A stretch of 37,401 nt of DNA from Endozoicomonas atrinae (GTDB lineage: Bacteria; Pseudomonadota; Gammaproteobacteria; Pseudomonadales; Endozoicomonadaceae), in NCBI RefSeq assembly GCF_001647025.1, contig NZ_LUKQ02000034.1, positions 1 to 37,401 of the forward strand, in the 5' to 3' direction. Below, piece after piece: positions 1-8,456 of this stretch. The position numbers and the translations under genes were made by a program. Within the stretch, counting starts at the first letter, position 1. Each line of letters opens with the position of its first letter. The notes under the pieces were generated by a model. That model saw nothing but the letters and a program-made list of their open reading frames with translations. It did not search any database and was not told where the DNA came from.

Positions 1-42
1 TGCATCGTGAAAGTTTTCAGGAAAATCGGGAGTTTTAGGCAT
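1..42 (-). CDS. Possible 5' end of a minus-strand gene running off the left edge
   Basis: On the minus strand an ATG at position 42 opens a frame that stays open for 14 codons to the window edge (MPKTPDFPENFHDA). A second ATG in another frame at 47 is also open, and no clear Shine-Dalgarno precedes either. The position, divergent from the catabolic operon, would suit a regulator or a further catabolic gene. The fragment is too short to recognise a family, so this is only a possible gene start. Confidence 0.25.
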   Translation of the reverse strand, partial: MPKTPDFPENFHDA

Positions 43-79
43 GACATTAACGGGATGAACAACAGGCTATTTAAAGTAT

Positions 80-145
80 AAAGGCAATCGCAGAATTCGT
101 GACATATTTTGAAAATGAAATTGGTATTATACTGACATTGCCTTT
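80..145. repeat. Inverted repeat with 9-bp arms in the operon upstream region
   Basis: AAAGGCAAT at 80-88 is matched perfectly by ATTGCCTTT at 137-145, with a 48-nt AT-rich spacer. It could be a pair of regulator half-sites or a chance palindrome. It lies between the partial minus-strand gene and the thiolase gene, where a divergent control region is expected. Confidence 0.35.
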
Positions 146-221
146 TAAAAAATATCAGTGATCTGTTGTTTTTCCATCTGGAGATAATCATCAATTCTTA
201 ATTTGTAGTTCAAAAGGGTGA

Positions 222-249
222 GCTACAACGCGAAAATCACTCGTATAAT
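222..249 (+). promoter_or_regulatory. Candidate sigma-70 promoter for the catabolic operon
   Basis: A perfect TATAAT lies at 244-249 with a poor -35 (GCTACA) 16 nt upstream. Transcription would start near 256 and leave a leader of about 160 nt before the thiolase gene. Apart from this and an inverted repeat at 80-145, I see nothing in the stretch from 43 to 415. A weak -35 suggests an activator may be needed, which is inference. Confidence 0.3.
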
Positions 250-415
250 CGCCCTCGAATCGTAATGGATAGTGAAGAATTGCCTGTTTCAGTTTTGCTC
301 TGATATCGTTTTCTGGTACCAATAGAGCTATGATGCAAAGAGACAGTTACGCGAAAAACACAGAACACTGTCCTTTCAACCAGAAAAATAAATAACAAAA
401 AAAGCGAGTTTCAGT

Positions 416-1603
416 ATGTCTTCTGCACCCAACCCATCACAGGAAAGCATTGTCATTGTTTCCGCTGCCCGTACCCCAATGGGTGGATTTCAGGGTGACT
501 TGTCGTCTACCACGGCGGTTGAACTGGGTACTATTGCTATCAAGTCAGCATTGGAGCGGGCAGGCGTTGCTCCCGAGAAAGTATCGGAAGTATTAATGGG
601 TTGCGTGTTGCCAGCAGGTACCGGCCAGGGGCCAGCTCGTCAGTCTGCATTGAATGCAGGTATTCCCGTTCATGTACCTACAACCACTCTTAACAAGCTT
701 TGTGGTTCCGGTATGAAAACTGTCATGCTGGGTGCGACGCAGTTAAAAACCGGTGAAGCCGATCTGGTGGTTGCCGGTGGTATGGAAAGTATGACCAATG
801 CCCCTTACCTGCTGGATAAAGCCAGAGGGGGGATGCGTCTTGGACATGGGCAGGTAAAGGATCATATGTTTACTGATGGCCTGGAGGATGCCTACCGGGG
901 GATGGCCATGGGTGTCTTTGCCCAGGAAACCGCAGATCGTTTTGGTCTGACTCGTGAGGCTATGGATGATTATGCCCTTGCTTCTCTGGAACGGGCCAAT
1001 ACAGCGATCAACTCTGGTGCTTTTGCTGAGGAAATTGTGCCTGTTGAAACCCGGAAAGGCCTGATCGAAATTGATGAACAGCCGGGTAAAGCCAGGCCGG
1101 AGAAAATCCGTCAGTTGCGTCCAGCCTTTACCAAAGACGGGACGGTCACGGCGGCAAATTCCAGCTCTATTTCCGATGGTGCGGCAGCTTTGGTGTTGAT
1201 GAGAGAAGAAGATGCCAGAGCTCAGGGTTTACAGCCCATTGCAAGAATTCTTGGTTATCAGAGCCATGCCCAGAAGCCTGAAGAGTTTACCATTGCACCG
1301 GTAGACTGTATTCGTAAGCTGCTGGAGAAAATTGACTGGCAGGCCAGTGATGTAGACCTGTTTGAAGTGAATGAGGCGTTTGCCGTAGTAGCTATGATGG
1401 CTATTCGTGAGCTGGGTCTGGATCATGACAAGGTCAACATTAATGGTGGCGCCTGTGCCCTTGGTCATCCACTGGGTGCCAGTGGTGCAAGAATTCTGGT
1501 AACACTGCTCCATGCATTGAAGAAGACCGGTGGTAAAAAAGGTATTGCTTCACTCTGCATTGGTGGTGGTGAAGCGACTGCCATTGCTGTGGAAATGGTT
1601 TGA
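416..1603 (+). CDS. Acetyl-CoA C-acyltransferase (thiolase)
   Basis: This is a 395-residue thiolase, the usual family length. Thiolases cleave 3-ketoacyl-CoA with CoA, or condense two acyl-CoAs, in the cytoplasm. The acylated nucleophile is Cys96 in NKLCGSGM. The C-terminal block NGGACALGHPLGASGAR carries the catalytic His, and CIGGGEA carries the second catalytic Cys. It is the first gene of a cluster with acyl-CoA dehydrogenase, enoyl-CoA hydratase and 3-hydroxyisobutyrate dehydrogenase, so a role in branched-chain amino acid or fatty acid breakdown is likely. A hairpin with a T-rich tail directly follows the gene and may lower transcription into the next one. The ATG at 416 follows an AT-rich leader with only a weak GCGAG ribosome site. 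Whether it acts as a degradative thiolase or an acetoacetyl-CoA thiolase cannot be settled from sequence. Confidence 0.93.
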   Translation: MSSAPNPSQESIVIVSAARTPMGGFQGDLSSTTAVELGTIAIKSALERAGVAPEKVSEVLMGCVLPAGTGQGPARQSALNAGIPVHVPTTTLNKLCGSGMKTVMLGATQLKTGEADLVVAGGMESMTNAPYLLDKARGGMRLGHGQVKDHMFTDGLEDAYRGMAMGVFAQETADRFGLTREAMDDYALASLERANTAINSGAFAEEIVPVETRKGLIEIDEQPGKARPEKIRQLRPAFTKDGTVTAANSSSISDGAAALVLMREEDARAQGLQPIARILGYQSHAQKPEEFTIAPVDCIRKLLEKIDWQASDVDLFEVNEAFAVVAMMAIRELGLDHDKVNINGGACALGHPLGASGARILVTLLHALKKTGGKKGIASLCIGGGEATAIAVEMV

Positions 1604-1609
1604 TAAAGT

Positions 1610-1638
1610 GAAAGGGCTTTTTGGCCCTTTCTTTTTAT
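1610..1638 (+). terminator. Hairpin with T-rich tail between thiolase and acyl-CoA dehydrogenase genes
   Basis: AAAGGGC (1611-1617) pairs with GCCCTTT (1624-1630) around a TTTTTG loop, followed by CTTTTTAT. It looks like an intrinsic terminator or an attenuator inside the operon, because the next gene starts only 54 nt further on in the same direction. Confidence 0.65.
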
Positions 1639-1691
1639 ATCGAATGAGCCTTCCGGTCATTTGCTGTCAATAAGAACAAGAGGCTGAAGTC

Positions 1692-2861
1692 GTGGATTAC
1701 AACCTTTCTGAAGAGCAGATCGCTTTTCGTGATCTGGCCCGGCAATTTGCCGATGCCGAACTAGCCCCCCATGCAGCGCAATGGGATCTTGATTCTCATT
1801 TCCCGGTTGATGTGATCAAGGCGGCGGGTGACCTTGGGTTCTGTGCCCTGTATACCAATGAGTCTATGGGGGGGCTGGGGCTTTCCAGGCTGGATTCCCA
1901 TATTGTTTTTGAGCAGCTGGCTATGGGATGTACGGCAACAACCGCCTACATCACCATTCATAATATGGTGACCTGGATGATCAGTGAATTTGCCACCGAC
2001 CAGGTAAAAGCAGACTGGGGGGAAGGGCTGGTCAGTGGCAGTAAACTCTCATCCTATTGTCTTACCGAGCCTGGCGCTGGCAGTGATGCTGCATCGCTGA
2101 AAACCAGAGCCGTACTTGAGGGTGATGAGTACGTGCTCAATGGCTCGAAAATGTTCATTTCAGGAGCTGGCAGTACCGATCTGCTACTGGTCATGGCAAG
2201 AACCGGTGAAGACGGTCCAAAAGGTATTTCGGCCTTTGCTGTTCCCGCCAATCTGGAAGGTATCCAGTACGGTAAGAAAGAGGAAAAGATGGGCTGGAAT
2301 GCCCAGCCAACCCGGCTGATTTCATTTGATAATGTTCGTATACCGGCAGACCACCTGCTGGGAGCGGAAGGTCAGGGCTTCTCTTTCGCGATGAAAGGGT
2401 TGGATGGTGGTCGGATCAATATCGCCACTTGCTCTATAGGTACAGCGCAGCAGGCGCTCAACACAGCACGTGCCTATATGAAAGAGCGTAAGCAGTTTGG
2501 TCGCGAACTGGCAGGTTTTCAGGCATTGCAGTTCAAACTGGCGGATATGAATACGGAGCTGGTGGCTGCCCGGCAGATGGTTCGGCTGGCGGCCTTCAAA
2601 CTGGATCATCAGGATCCTGAAGCGACGGCCTACTGTGCCATGGCTAAACGTTTTGCTACGGATATCGGGTTCCAGGTATGTAATGAAGCGCTTCAGATTC
2701 ATGGCGGTTATGGCTATATCAAGGAGTACCCTCTGGAGCGACATGTACGGGACAACCGGGTCCACCAGATCCTTGAGGGAACCAATGAAATTATGCGATT
2801 GATTGTCGCACGTCGTTTGCTCTCTGAGAGCATTTCACAAACTGGTATGGAGTTACAGTGA
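1692..2861 (+). CDS. Acyl-CoA dehydrogenase, probably isobutyryl-CoA dehydrogenase type
   Basis: This 389-residue FAD flavoprotein of the acyl-CoA dehydrogenase family has the normal length. It introduces the alpha-beta double bond in an acyl-CoA and passes electrons to ETF. Visible landmarks are the FAD/substrate signature CLTEPGAGSDAASL around residue 125, RKQFGREL in the C-terminal helical domain, IHGGYGYIKEYPLERHVRD, and the catalytic Glu in ILEGTNEIMR near residue 365. The start is a GTG at 1692. The neighbouring hydratase and 3-hydroxyisobutyrate dehydrogenase point to valine catabolism, with isobutyryl-CoA as substrate converted to methacrylyl-CoA. Substrate choice is inferred from context; short-chain or 2-methylbutyryl-CoA are alternatives. 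It ends 2 nt before the ATG of the hydratase gene, so the two are probably co-translated. Confidence 0.9.
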   Translation: MDYNLSEEQIAFRDLARQFADAELAPHAAQWDLDSHFPVDVIKAAGDLGFCALYTNESMGGLGLSRLDSHIVFEQLAMGCTATTAYITIHNMVTWMISEFATDQVKADWGEGLVSGSKLSSYCLTEPGAGSDAASLKTRAVLEGDEYVLNGSKMFISGAGSTDLLLVMARTGEDGPKGISAFAVPANLEGIQYGKKEEKMGWNAQPTRLISFDNVRIPADHLLGAEGQGFSFAMKGLDGGRINIATCSIGTAQQALNTARAYMKERKQFGRELAGFQALQFKLADMNTELVAARQMVRLAAFKLDHQDPEATAYCAMAKRFATDIGFQVCNEALQIHGGYGYIKEYPLERHVRDNRVHQILEGTNEIMRLIVARRLLSESISQTGMELQ

Positions 2862-2863
2862 TC

Positions 2864-3640
2864 ATGTCTGAAGTGTTGCATCTCGCCTATGAAGGTCGTA
2901 CCGCGATTCTTACACTGGATAATCCTCCGGCGAATACCTGGACTCCTGAAAGTCTTGATGAACTGGAACGGATTGTTCAAGAGTTGAACCGTAAATCCGA
3001 TGTGATTGCCCTGGTTATCACCTCGGCTTCAAAGAAGTTTTTCAGTGCCGGTGCTGACTTGAAACGCTTTGATAACCTGACTCCCGATGAAGCCCGTCCA
3101 TTTGCTGAAAGCTTTGGCAGGGCTTTTGAAGCTCTCAGTGACTTTACAGGGCTCAGTATTGCAGCGATCAACGGTTATGCCATGGGGGGAGGGCTGGAAG
3201 TGGCCTTGGCCTGTGACCTGCGTATTGCTGAAGAGGGAGCCATCATGGCTTTGCCGGAAGCCGCTGTAGGACTATTACCCTGTGCCGGCGGAACTCAGAA
3301 CCTTACCCTGCTGGTAGGGGAGGCCTGGGCCAAGCGTATGATCCTCTGTGGAGAGAAAGTGGATGCTGAAAAAGCATTGAAAATTGGGCTTATAGAGGAA
3401 ATGGTGGGCACAGGTGAAAGCTTTGAGCGGGCAAAAGCCCTGGCGAGTGATGCTGGCAGGCAGAGTCCTGACGCTCTGAGAGCGTGTAAAAAGCTGGTGC
3501 AGATGGGACGCTCTGGTTTCTCAAGGGAAGCACTGCCAACGGAAAGAGAGCTATTCCTTGAGTTGTTTAGTGGCAAGAATCAGCAGGAAGGTGTCAGCGC
3601 GTTTCTTGAGAAGCGTAAACCTGAGTGGTATTACGAGTAA
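2864..3640 (+). CDS. Enoyl-CoA hydratase/isomerase family protein
   Basis: This 258-residue crotonase-fold protein would hydrate an enoyl-CoA; in this operon the likely substrate is methacrylyl-CoA. The oxyanion-hole segments are visible as SASKKFFSAGADLKRF and the helix start AINGYAMGGGLEVALACD. The catalytic-Glu region reads ALPEAAVGLLPCAGGTQNL. I chose the ATG at 2864, 2 nt after the preceding stop. A GTG at 2858 in the same frame overlaps that stop, and the upstream GGAG at 2849 could serve either. A 3-hydroxyisobutyryl-CoA hydrolase, also crotonase-fold, is usually longer (about 350 residues), so this is more likely the hydratase. No hydrolase or methylmalonate-semialdehyde dehydrogenase gene is present in the window. 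Confidence 0.88.
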   Translation: MSEVLHLAYEGRTAILTLDNPPANTWTPESLDELERIVQELNRKSDVIALVITSASKKFFSAGADLKRFDNLTPDEARPFAESFGRAFEALSDFTGLSIAAINGYAMGGGLEVALACDLRIAEEGAIMALPEAAVGLLPCAGGTQNLTLLVGEAWAKRMILCGEKVDAEKALKIGLIEEMVGTGESFERAKALASDAGRQSPDALRACKKLVQMGRSGFSREALPTERELFLELFSGKNQQEGVSAFLEKRKPEWYYE

Positions 3641-3719
3641 TTAAGCAATAGAGGCTCTTCCCGCAGAGCTTTTCATCAGACCGCATTGAGTCCGGCTGTT
3701 TTGAATAAGGATCATAATA

Positions 3720-4610
3720 ATGACAAAAATTGCATTTATCGGCCTTGGCAATATGGGTGGTCCCATGGCTCAGAACCTGGTGAAAGCCGGGTATGATGTC
3801 TGTGGTTTTGATCTGGTTCCTGAGGCTCTCGATCAATTGGAGCAAGCCGGAGGCTCAAAGGCCGAGTCCGTTAAAGAGGCTGCAGAGAGTGCCAGTGTGG
3901 TGATCAGTATGTTACCCGCTGGCAAACATGTTGAATCACTCTACCTGGGAGGTGATGGTCTCTTTAAAGCCATTGATTGCAGTTGTCTGGTTATTGATTG
4001 CAGCACCATAGAGGCTGATGTGGCTAAAAAAGTCGGTCTGCAGGCAGAAGAGCAGGGTATCGGCTTTATTGATGCACCCGTATCAGGTGGTACAGCCGGT
4101 GCTGCAGCTGGAACACTGACGTTTATGGTGGGAGGCAATGCTGAGACCGTAGAGCAGGCCAGACCGTATCTTGAGGTAATGGGACAGAATATCTTCCATG
4201 CTGGTGGAGCCGGCGCGGGGCAGCTGGCAAAGATCTGCAACAATATGCTTCTGGCTATTCTTATGACAGGTACTTCGGAAGCACTTAAGCTGGGTATCGA
4301 TAATGGTCTTGATCCAGCAGTACTCTCAGAAATCATGAATAAAAGCTCAGGCGGGAACTGGGTACTTGAAAAGTATAATCCGGTACCAGGTGTCATGCCT
4401 CAGACACCGGCCAGTAATGGTTATCAGGGTGGTTTTATGGTGGGGCTTATGGCCAAGGATCTCGGTTTGGCTCTGAATACCGCTGCCGGTAGCAGGACCG
4501 CAACCCCCATGGCTTCTCTTGCCGATAATCTGTACAGAATGCATTCAATTCGTTCGGGTAGCACACAGGACTTTTCAAGCATCATCCAGCTGTATGATCC
4601 AGCTGACTAG
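3720..4610 (+). CDS. mmsB: 3-hydroxyisobutyrate dehydrogenase
   Basis: This 296-residue NAD-dependent beta-hydroxyacid dehydrogenase oxidises 3-hydroxyisobutyrate to methylmalonate semialdehyde in valine degradation. The N-terminal Rossmann motif GLGNMGGPMAQNL spans residues 8-20. The substrate-binding block DAPVSGGTAGAAAGTLTFMVGG follows at about 118-139, and the catalytic Lys171 sits in GAGQLAKICNNM. Length and motif order match MmsB/HIBADH. An AAGGA ribosome site precedes the ATG. It is the last gene of the cluster and lies 79 nt after the hydratase gene. Its presence gives the best support for assigning the whole operon to valine breakdown. Confidence 0.93.
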   Translation: MTKIAFIGLGNMGGPMAQNLVKAGYDVCGFDLVPEALDQLEQAGGSKAESVKEAAESASVVISMLPAGKHVESLYLGGDGLFKAIDCSCLVIDCSTIEADVAKKVGLQAEEQGIGFIDAPVSGGTAGAAAGTLTFMVGGNAETVEQARPYLEVMGQNIFHAGGAGAGQLAKICNNMLLAILMTGTSEALKLGIDNGLDPAVLSEIMNKSSGGNWVLEKYNPVPGVMPQTPASNGYQGGFMVGLMAKDLGLALNTAAGSRTATPMASLADNLYRMHSIRSGSTQDFSSIIQLYDPAD

Positions 4611-4803
4611 TTATTGGTGTGATCATTCTTGGTGATATTCTGTTGAATGATGGTGGCTATTGCTTTGTTTGTGTGTAAAGGCAACGATTTATTTGAATGC
4701 ATGATCAATTATATTATTCAATAGATAGTTGCCGATCATCGTTTGATTTATTTTCCATCTGTTGATTTGGCTCAATGTTTTGCTCTGAAGTTGTTTTAAT
4801 TTT

Positions 4804-4836
4804 GAACAGTTGTGTCAGATAACTGTTCTGTTTTTG
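4804..4836. promoter_or_regulatory. Inverted repeat upstream of the nucleoside transporter gene
   Basis: GAACAGTT (4804-4811) and AACTGTTC (4821-4828) form a perfect 8-bp inverted repeat with a 9-nt spacer, followed by TGTTTTTG. It may be an operator for the transporter gene or a terminator for the upstream operon. A TATACAAT -10-like element follows at 4847-4854. The rest of the 317-nt gap (4611-4927) is AT-rich with nothing else I can name. Confidence 0.4.
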
Positions 4837-4927
4837 TAAATCAGGTTATACAATTCCCGCGAATTATCTATAGTTCTGACCGGGTAACCGGTCGGCACCG
4901 ATCATCCATCTGAGGTAACCTGTTCCC

Positions 4928-6178
4928 ATGCAAATACTTATGAGCCTGGTAGGTATTGCCAGCCTTCTGGCACTTGCCTTTTTACTGTCCGATAATCGAA
5001 AAGCGATCAACCTGCGAACGGTAGGTGGTGCCTTTGCCATTCAGGCCGGACTGGGAGCATTGGTGCTTTATGTTCCCCTGGGTCAGGAAATTCTTGGTGG
5101 TGTCTCCAACGCGGTAAGTAATGTGATCAGTTACGCCAATCAGGGTATTGGTTTCCTGTTTGGTGATCTGGGTAACTTTAAGGTTGGCTTTATTTTTGCC
5201 ATTAACGTACTGCCGATTATCATTTTCTTCTCATCCCTGGTTGCGGTTCTGTATTACCTGGGCATCATGCAGAAAGTCGTTACCTTCCTGGGTGGTGCAC
5301 TGCAGAAATTACTTGGTACTAGTCGTACAGAGTCTCTGTCTGCAACAGCGAACATCTTCGTCGGTCAGACTGAGGCTCCACTGGTGGTCAGACCCTATAT
5401 TGGCCGTATGACCAATTCTGAGCTGTTTGCCGTTATGGTGGGTGGTCTGGCTTCTGTTGCAGGCTCTGTTCTGGCTGGTTATGCAGGCATGGGTGTCGAG
5501 CTTAAGTATCTGATCGCAGCAAGCTTTATGGCGGCACCTGGTGGCCTTCTGATGGCTAAAATGATTAAGCCGGAAACGGATACACCGGATGATTCTGAGC
5601 TGGTTGATGAAGAAGGCAGCAACGAAAAGCCAGCCAATCTGATTGATGCAGCTGCTTCTGGTGCTTCTTCCGGTATGAAGCTGGCCGCTAACGTTGGTGC
5701 CATGCTGCTGGCCTTCATTGCATTGATCGCCATGATTAACGGTATCATGGGCTGGATTGGTGGATTCTTTGATTACCCTGATCTGAGTCTTGAAATCATT
5801 CTTGGTTATCTGTTCAGCCCTCTGGCATTCCTGATTGGTGTGCCAATGAATGAAATTGTGACTGCGGGTAGTTTCATTGGCCAGAAGCTGGTGGTAAACG
5901 AGTTCGTTGCCTACATGGATTTTGTGAATTACCTCAGCCCTGAAGCTGCTGCCGCTGCGGGTGTTGAAGTGCTGTCACAGCGTACTCAAATCATCATCAC
6001 TTTCGCACTGTGTGGTTTTGCTAACCTGTCTTCCATTGCTATTCTCCTGGGTGGCCTGGGCGTTATGGCGCCTCACCGCCGTCAGGATATTGCCCGCATG
6101 GGTATCAAGGCGGTAGCCGCTGGTACTCTGTCTAATCTGATGAGTGCAACTATCGCTGGTCTGATGCTGGCACTGTAA
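4928..6178 (+). CDS. Concentrative nucleoside transporter, NupC/CNT family
   Basis: This 416-residue inner-membrane protein imports nucleosides by cation symport. The sequence has an N-terminal helix, a gate domain and many hydrophobic segments. CNT signatures are visible: [13 protein letters not shown] around residues 147-159, [19 protein letters not shown], and in the second half [20 protein letters not shown] followed by the core [17 protein letters not shown]. An acidic cytoplasmic loop ([16 protein letters not shown]) separates the halves. Length matches bacterial CNTs (about 400). It appears to be monocistronic, with a GAGGT ribosome site and a hairpin terminator behind it. The nucleoside specificity and the driving ion (H+ or Na+) cannot be read from sequence; Na+ is common in marine relatives. 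Confidence 0.92.
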   Translation: MQILMSLVGIASLLALAFLLSDNRKAINLRTVGGAFAIQAGLGALVLYVPLGQEILGGVSNAVSNVISYANQGIGFLFGDLGNFKVGFIFAINVLPIIIFFSSLVAVLYYLGIMQKVVTFLGGALQKLLGTSRTESLSATANIFVGQTEAPLVVRPYIGRMTNSELFAVMVGGLASVAGSVLAGYAGMGVELKYLIAASFMAAPGGLLMAKMIKPETDTPDDSELVDEEGSNEKPANLIDAAASGASSGMKLAANVGAMLLAFIALIAMINGIMGWIGGFFDYPDLSLEIILGYLFSPLAFLIGVPMNEIVTAGSFIGQKLVVNEFVAYMDFVNYLSPEAAAAAGVEVLSQRTQIIITFALCGFANLSSIAILLGGLGVMAPHRRQDIARMGIKAVAAGTLSNLMSATIAGLMLAL

Positions 6179-6188
6179 TACTCTTGTT

Positions 6189-6222
6189 CAGGCCATGGTC
6201 TAACCGTGGCCTGCTTTCCTTC
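6189..6222 (+). terminator. Intrinsic terminator after the nucleoside transporter gene
   Basis: CAGGCCATGG (6189-6198) pairs with CCGTGGCCTG (6204-6213), including one G-T pair, around a 5-nt loop. The tail CTTTCCTTCC is only moderately T-rich. Confidence 0.6.
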
Positions 6223-6360
6223 CCATATTCTCCCTTCATCAGCTGAATCTAACGCTTTTAAAGAAATGGCCGAATCACATAGTGAATTAATTATGTGTTG
6301 AAGTATCTGTGTGTTTTGCTGGCATGGATATCTTTCTGAACCTTTCGAGAGTGTGCAAGG

Positions 6361-6690
6361 ATGAACCTGACAACAAGGATTTTATGCTCCCGTAAAGACA
6401 AGAAGCTTTCGCAGCAGGCTCTGGCCGATTTGATCGGTGTGTCCAGAAGTGCGCTGGCCCAGTGGGAAACCAGCATGAGTAGTCCCAGTCTTGATAATCT
6501 CCGTAAAATGGCTGAAATCCTTGAGATATCTTTCGAGTGGCTGGCTACCGGGCGTGGTAATCAATACCTGACCACTTCTGATGAGGTAATCAGTGATTCT
6601 GAAGTGGATGGTGAAATTATCGGACAGTTACACCGAATGAACCTGATGAAGAAAAGAGCCATTCTCAATGTGATGAGAGCAATGGCATAG
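6361..6690 (+). CDS. Small XRE-family helix-turn-helix regulator
   Basis: This 109-residue protein has a Cro/CI-type HTH at residues 5-62: LSQQALADLIGVSRSALAQW is the helix-turn-helix, and SLDNLRKMAEILEISFEWLATG is the typical last helix of the domain. The short acidic tail (residues 68-85) and a basic C-terminus contain no recognisable sensor or peptidase domain. It would bind DNA as a dimer. It lies alone between the nucleoside transporter and a convergent HU gene, so its target is not evident. Such single-domain regulators often come from prophages or toxin-antitoxin pairs, but no partner gene is present here. Confidence 0.88.
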   Translation: MNLTTRILCSRKDKKLSQQALADLIGVSRSALAQWETSMSSPSLDNLRKMAEILEISFEWLATGRGNQYLTTSDEVISDSEVDGEIIGQLHRMNLMKKRAILNVMRAMA

Positions 6691-6712
6691 ATAGCCTGAC
6701 AATCCGTTCAGA

Positions 6713-6738
6713 AAAAAGCGCCTTACTGGCGCTTTTTC
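6713..6738. terminator. Bidirectional terminator between XRE and HU genes
   Basis: AAAAAGCGCC (6713-6722) and GGCGCTTTTT (6728-6737) form a perfect 10-bp stem with a TTACT loop. T-runs appear on both strands, which suits the two convergent genes on either side. Confidence 0.9.
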
Positions 6739-6779
6739 ACTATTTACAGAATAGTTTCAGAAATGCAGTGATGGTGGAT

Positions 6780-7052
6780 CTATTTGATCATTTCCCGGAA
6801 CTTATTGCCCGGCTTGAATTGAGGCAGCTTGCAGGCGGGGATATGAATTTCTTCACCAGTCTGCGGATTACGCCCCTTTCTGGCCGCCCGGTCTGCTACT
6901 GAAAATGTGCCAAAACCAATAAGTTGAACGATATCGCCGCTTGCCAGTGTCTCCTGCGTGTTGTTGATAAAGGCATTGACAACCAGCTCGGCCTTGCTTC
7001 GGGGCAGGTTAGCTTGTTCAGCGACTTGCTCAACCAGTTCTTTCTTGTTCAT
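6780..7052 (-). CDS. HU-family DNA-binding protein (first of two)
   Basis: This 90-residue histone-like protein has the HU/IHF length and fold. The family signature GFGTFSVADRAARKGRNPQTG covers the beta arm that wraps DNA, with the RNP tip, and the N-terminal MNKKELVEQVAEQANLPRSKAE is the usual helical half. It binds DNA as a dimer and helps compact the nucleoid. It is monocistronic and convergent with the XRE gene. A second HU gene (31823-32095) sits in the conserved lon-hupB-ppiD setting, so this one may be the HupA-like subunit. The two are clearly different in sequence and could form homo- or heterodimers. Confidence 0.93.
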   Translation of the reverse strand: MNKKELVEQVAEQANLPRSKAELVVNAFINNTQETLASGDIVQLIGFGTFSVADRAARKGRNPQTGEEIHIPACKLPQFKPGNKFREMIK

Positions 7053-7094
7053 ATCCAGTCTCAGGGAATTACCAGTTATGTGGAAAGAAAATAC

Positions 7095-7119
7095 CAGAAG
7101 GCGAATGATTCGCCTCTGG
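7095..7119. repeat. Long palindrome in the HU upstream region
   Basis: AGGCGAAT and ATTCGCCT flank a single G at 7099-7115, and the stem extends through CCAG/CTGG with one bulged A. It lies about 45-65 nt upstream of the HU start codon on the minus strand, so it could be an operator or a leader hairpin. The rest of 7053-7287 shows no gene. Confidence 0.5.
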
Positions 7120-7287
7120 CTTCGCTCGGCTCAGGAAAAACCTGGGCAGGTGGTGAAACACAATCAGTCTGAAGTGTATCTCTTACTTGAAAAATCTGTG
7201 AAGGGAGAAAAACCTTGATAAGACAATATAGAAGTTTTTAGGCGCTTTATCCGGTTTCGTTACAGAAAGAGATGAATTTATTTTGAG

Positions 7288-7317
7288 ATAGCTGCCAGCA
7301 TGGGGGCTGGCAGCTAT
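7288..7317. terminator. 12-bp hairpin behind the UspE-like gene
   Basis: ATAGCTGCCAGC (7288-7299) and GCTGGCAGCTAT (7306-7317) form a perfect 12-bp stem around ATGGGG. It begins 10 nt after the stop codon of the minus-strand stress gene, so it is probably its terminator or a 3' stabilising structure. A T-run is missing on both strands. Confidence 0.6.
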
Positions 7318-7326
7318 TATGTCGGC

Positions 7327-8187
7327 TTACTTGCCCAGTTCACGCTCCAGGGGGATCATGTGGTGTTTAGGCTGAAGTACCAGTATATCGGTCTTGACCT
7401 CAGAGATAAGCTGTTCAGCGGTATTGCCGATTGCAAGGGCGCTAATACCGGTTCTTGCGTGAGTTCCAAGAATCAGCAGTTTGGCATCGGTTTCTTTCAG
7501 TAGTGCGGGGATCATGGTCTCGGTTGGGCCCGGTTCAATATGGAAATAGTCTTCATTCAGATTGAACTCCCGGGCATATTCCTGACAATGCTTTTCGTAA
7601 TAGTCCTTGTCAGTCCGTCCATCACCATGGTCCTGAATCGCCAGCATGGTGGTCGGGTAAGCAGTGGCCAGGTGCAGCTCTGATGAGAACTCATTGGCGA
7701 TATCAGTTGCGTATTGCAGAATCGCCTGGTTAAGCACACTGTGATAATGGTCCCTTGGGTCGGCATTAATGGCAGCGAGGATTTTGCCTTGAGTCCAGTC
7801 GCTATTATCCTGAACCAGCAGGACAGGAACCCGGCAGCGACGTAGCAGACTCCAGTCTTCAGGTGTTGAAAATGCTTTCTGAATGGCAGTGATTAACTTG
7901 GCATCTTTAACAACAAGGTGACAACGTTCCATCTGACGCACATGAATAATGGTTTCTATAACGGAACCATTCCACGTTTCATGAAGATAGACCTCCTGAC
8001 CCTCAGCCATTAATGGCTCAGCGAGTGCTTCCAGGCGAACCATTGACTCACCGTCCGCTTTGGGGTTTGGAGCAAGAATATGCAGGGCAGCGCCGGTTAC
8101 CCGACAGATCTGGCTGGCCCGCTCAAGGGCAAGCTGCTGGTCCTTTCTGGTATCAACAACGGCCAGAACCTTGGTAATTCCACGCAT
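7327..8187 (-). CDS. uspE: UspE-like universal stress protein with tandem Usp domains
   Basis: This 286-residue protein has two Usp domains in tandem: residues 1-140 begin MRGITKVLAVVDTRKDQQ, and residues 150-286 contain ILAAINADPRDHYHSVLNQA and end with LLILGTHARTGISALAIGNT, which resembles the nucleotide-binding motif. Tandem Usp proteins of this kind (UspE, about 310 residues in Escherichia coli) are cytoplasmic and are linked to stress survival, motility and aggregation. I chose the ATG at 8187 because the alignment begins there and GAGAGGA lies upstream. The frame is open further, to 8271, but that stretch does not look like a Usp domain. The gene is monocistronic and divergent from ompW. 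Confidence 0.88.
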   Translation of the reverse strand: MRGITKVLAVVDTRKDQQLALERASQICRVTGAALHILAPNPKADGESMVRLEALAEPLMAEGQEVYLHETWNGSVIETIIHVRQMERCHLVVKDAKLITAIQKAFSTPEDWSLLRRCRVPVLLVQDNSDWTQGKILAAINADPRDHYHSVLNQAILQYATDIANEFSSELHLATAYPTTMLAIQDHGDGRTDKDYYEKHCQEYAREFNLNEDYFHIEPGPTETMIPALLKETDAKLLILGTHARTGISALAIGNTAEQLISEVKTDILVLQPKHHMIPLERELGK

Positions 8188-8456
8188 AATTTTTCCTCTC
8201 TTGCTGGATATTCTGTTTGTTATAGTTCCATCATGCATGAGCGTAACTGATGTTTTTATGATTACGATCAATAAAATACTGTGCAGTTAGGAGTATGTGA
8301 ATGTTATCTCATGAAAATTTACATTAACAAAAGAGATTTTGCGACATTGGTTGTTCCTTTTGGTGATTTGATCTGTGTCAATAAATTTATTGCTTGAAGT
8401 TTATACAATAACATCATCTTACATTTCCCGTGAATTAATAACAAAAAGGACAAGGA

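Noticed and set aside
6924-7218. Plus-strand frames opposite the HU gene and its leader
   Set aside because: They are antisense to HU and run into noncoding leader sequence. They have no ribosome site or known motif.
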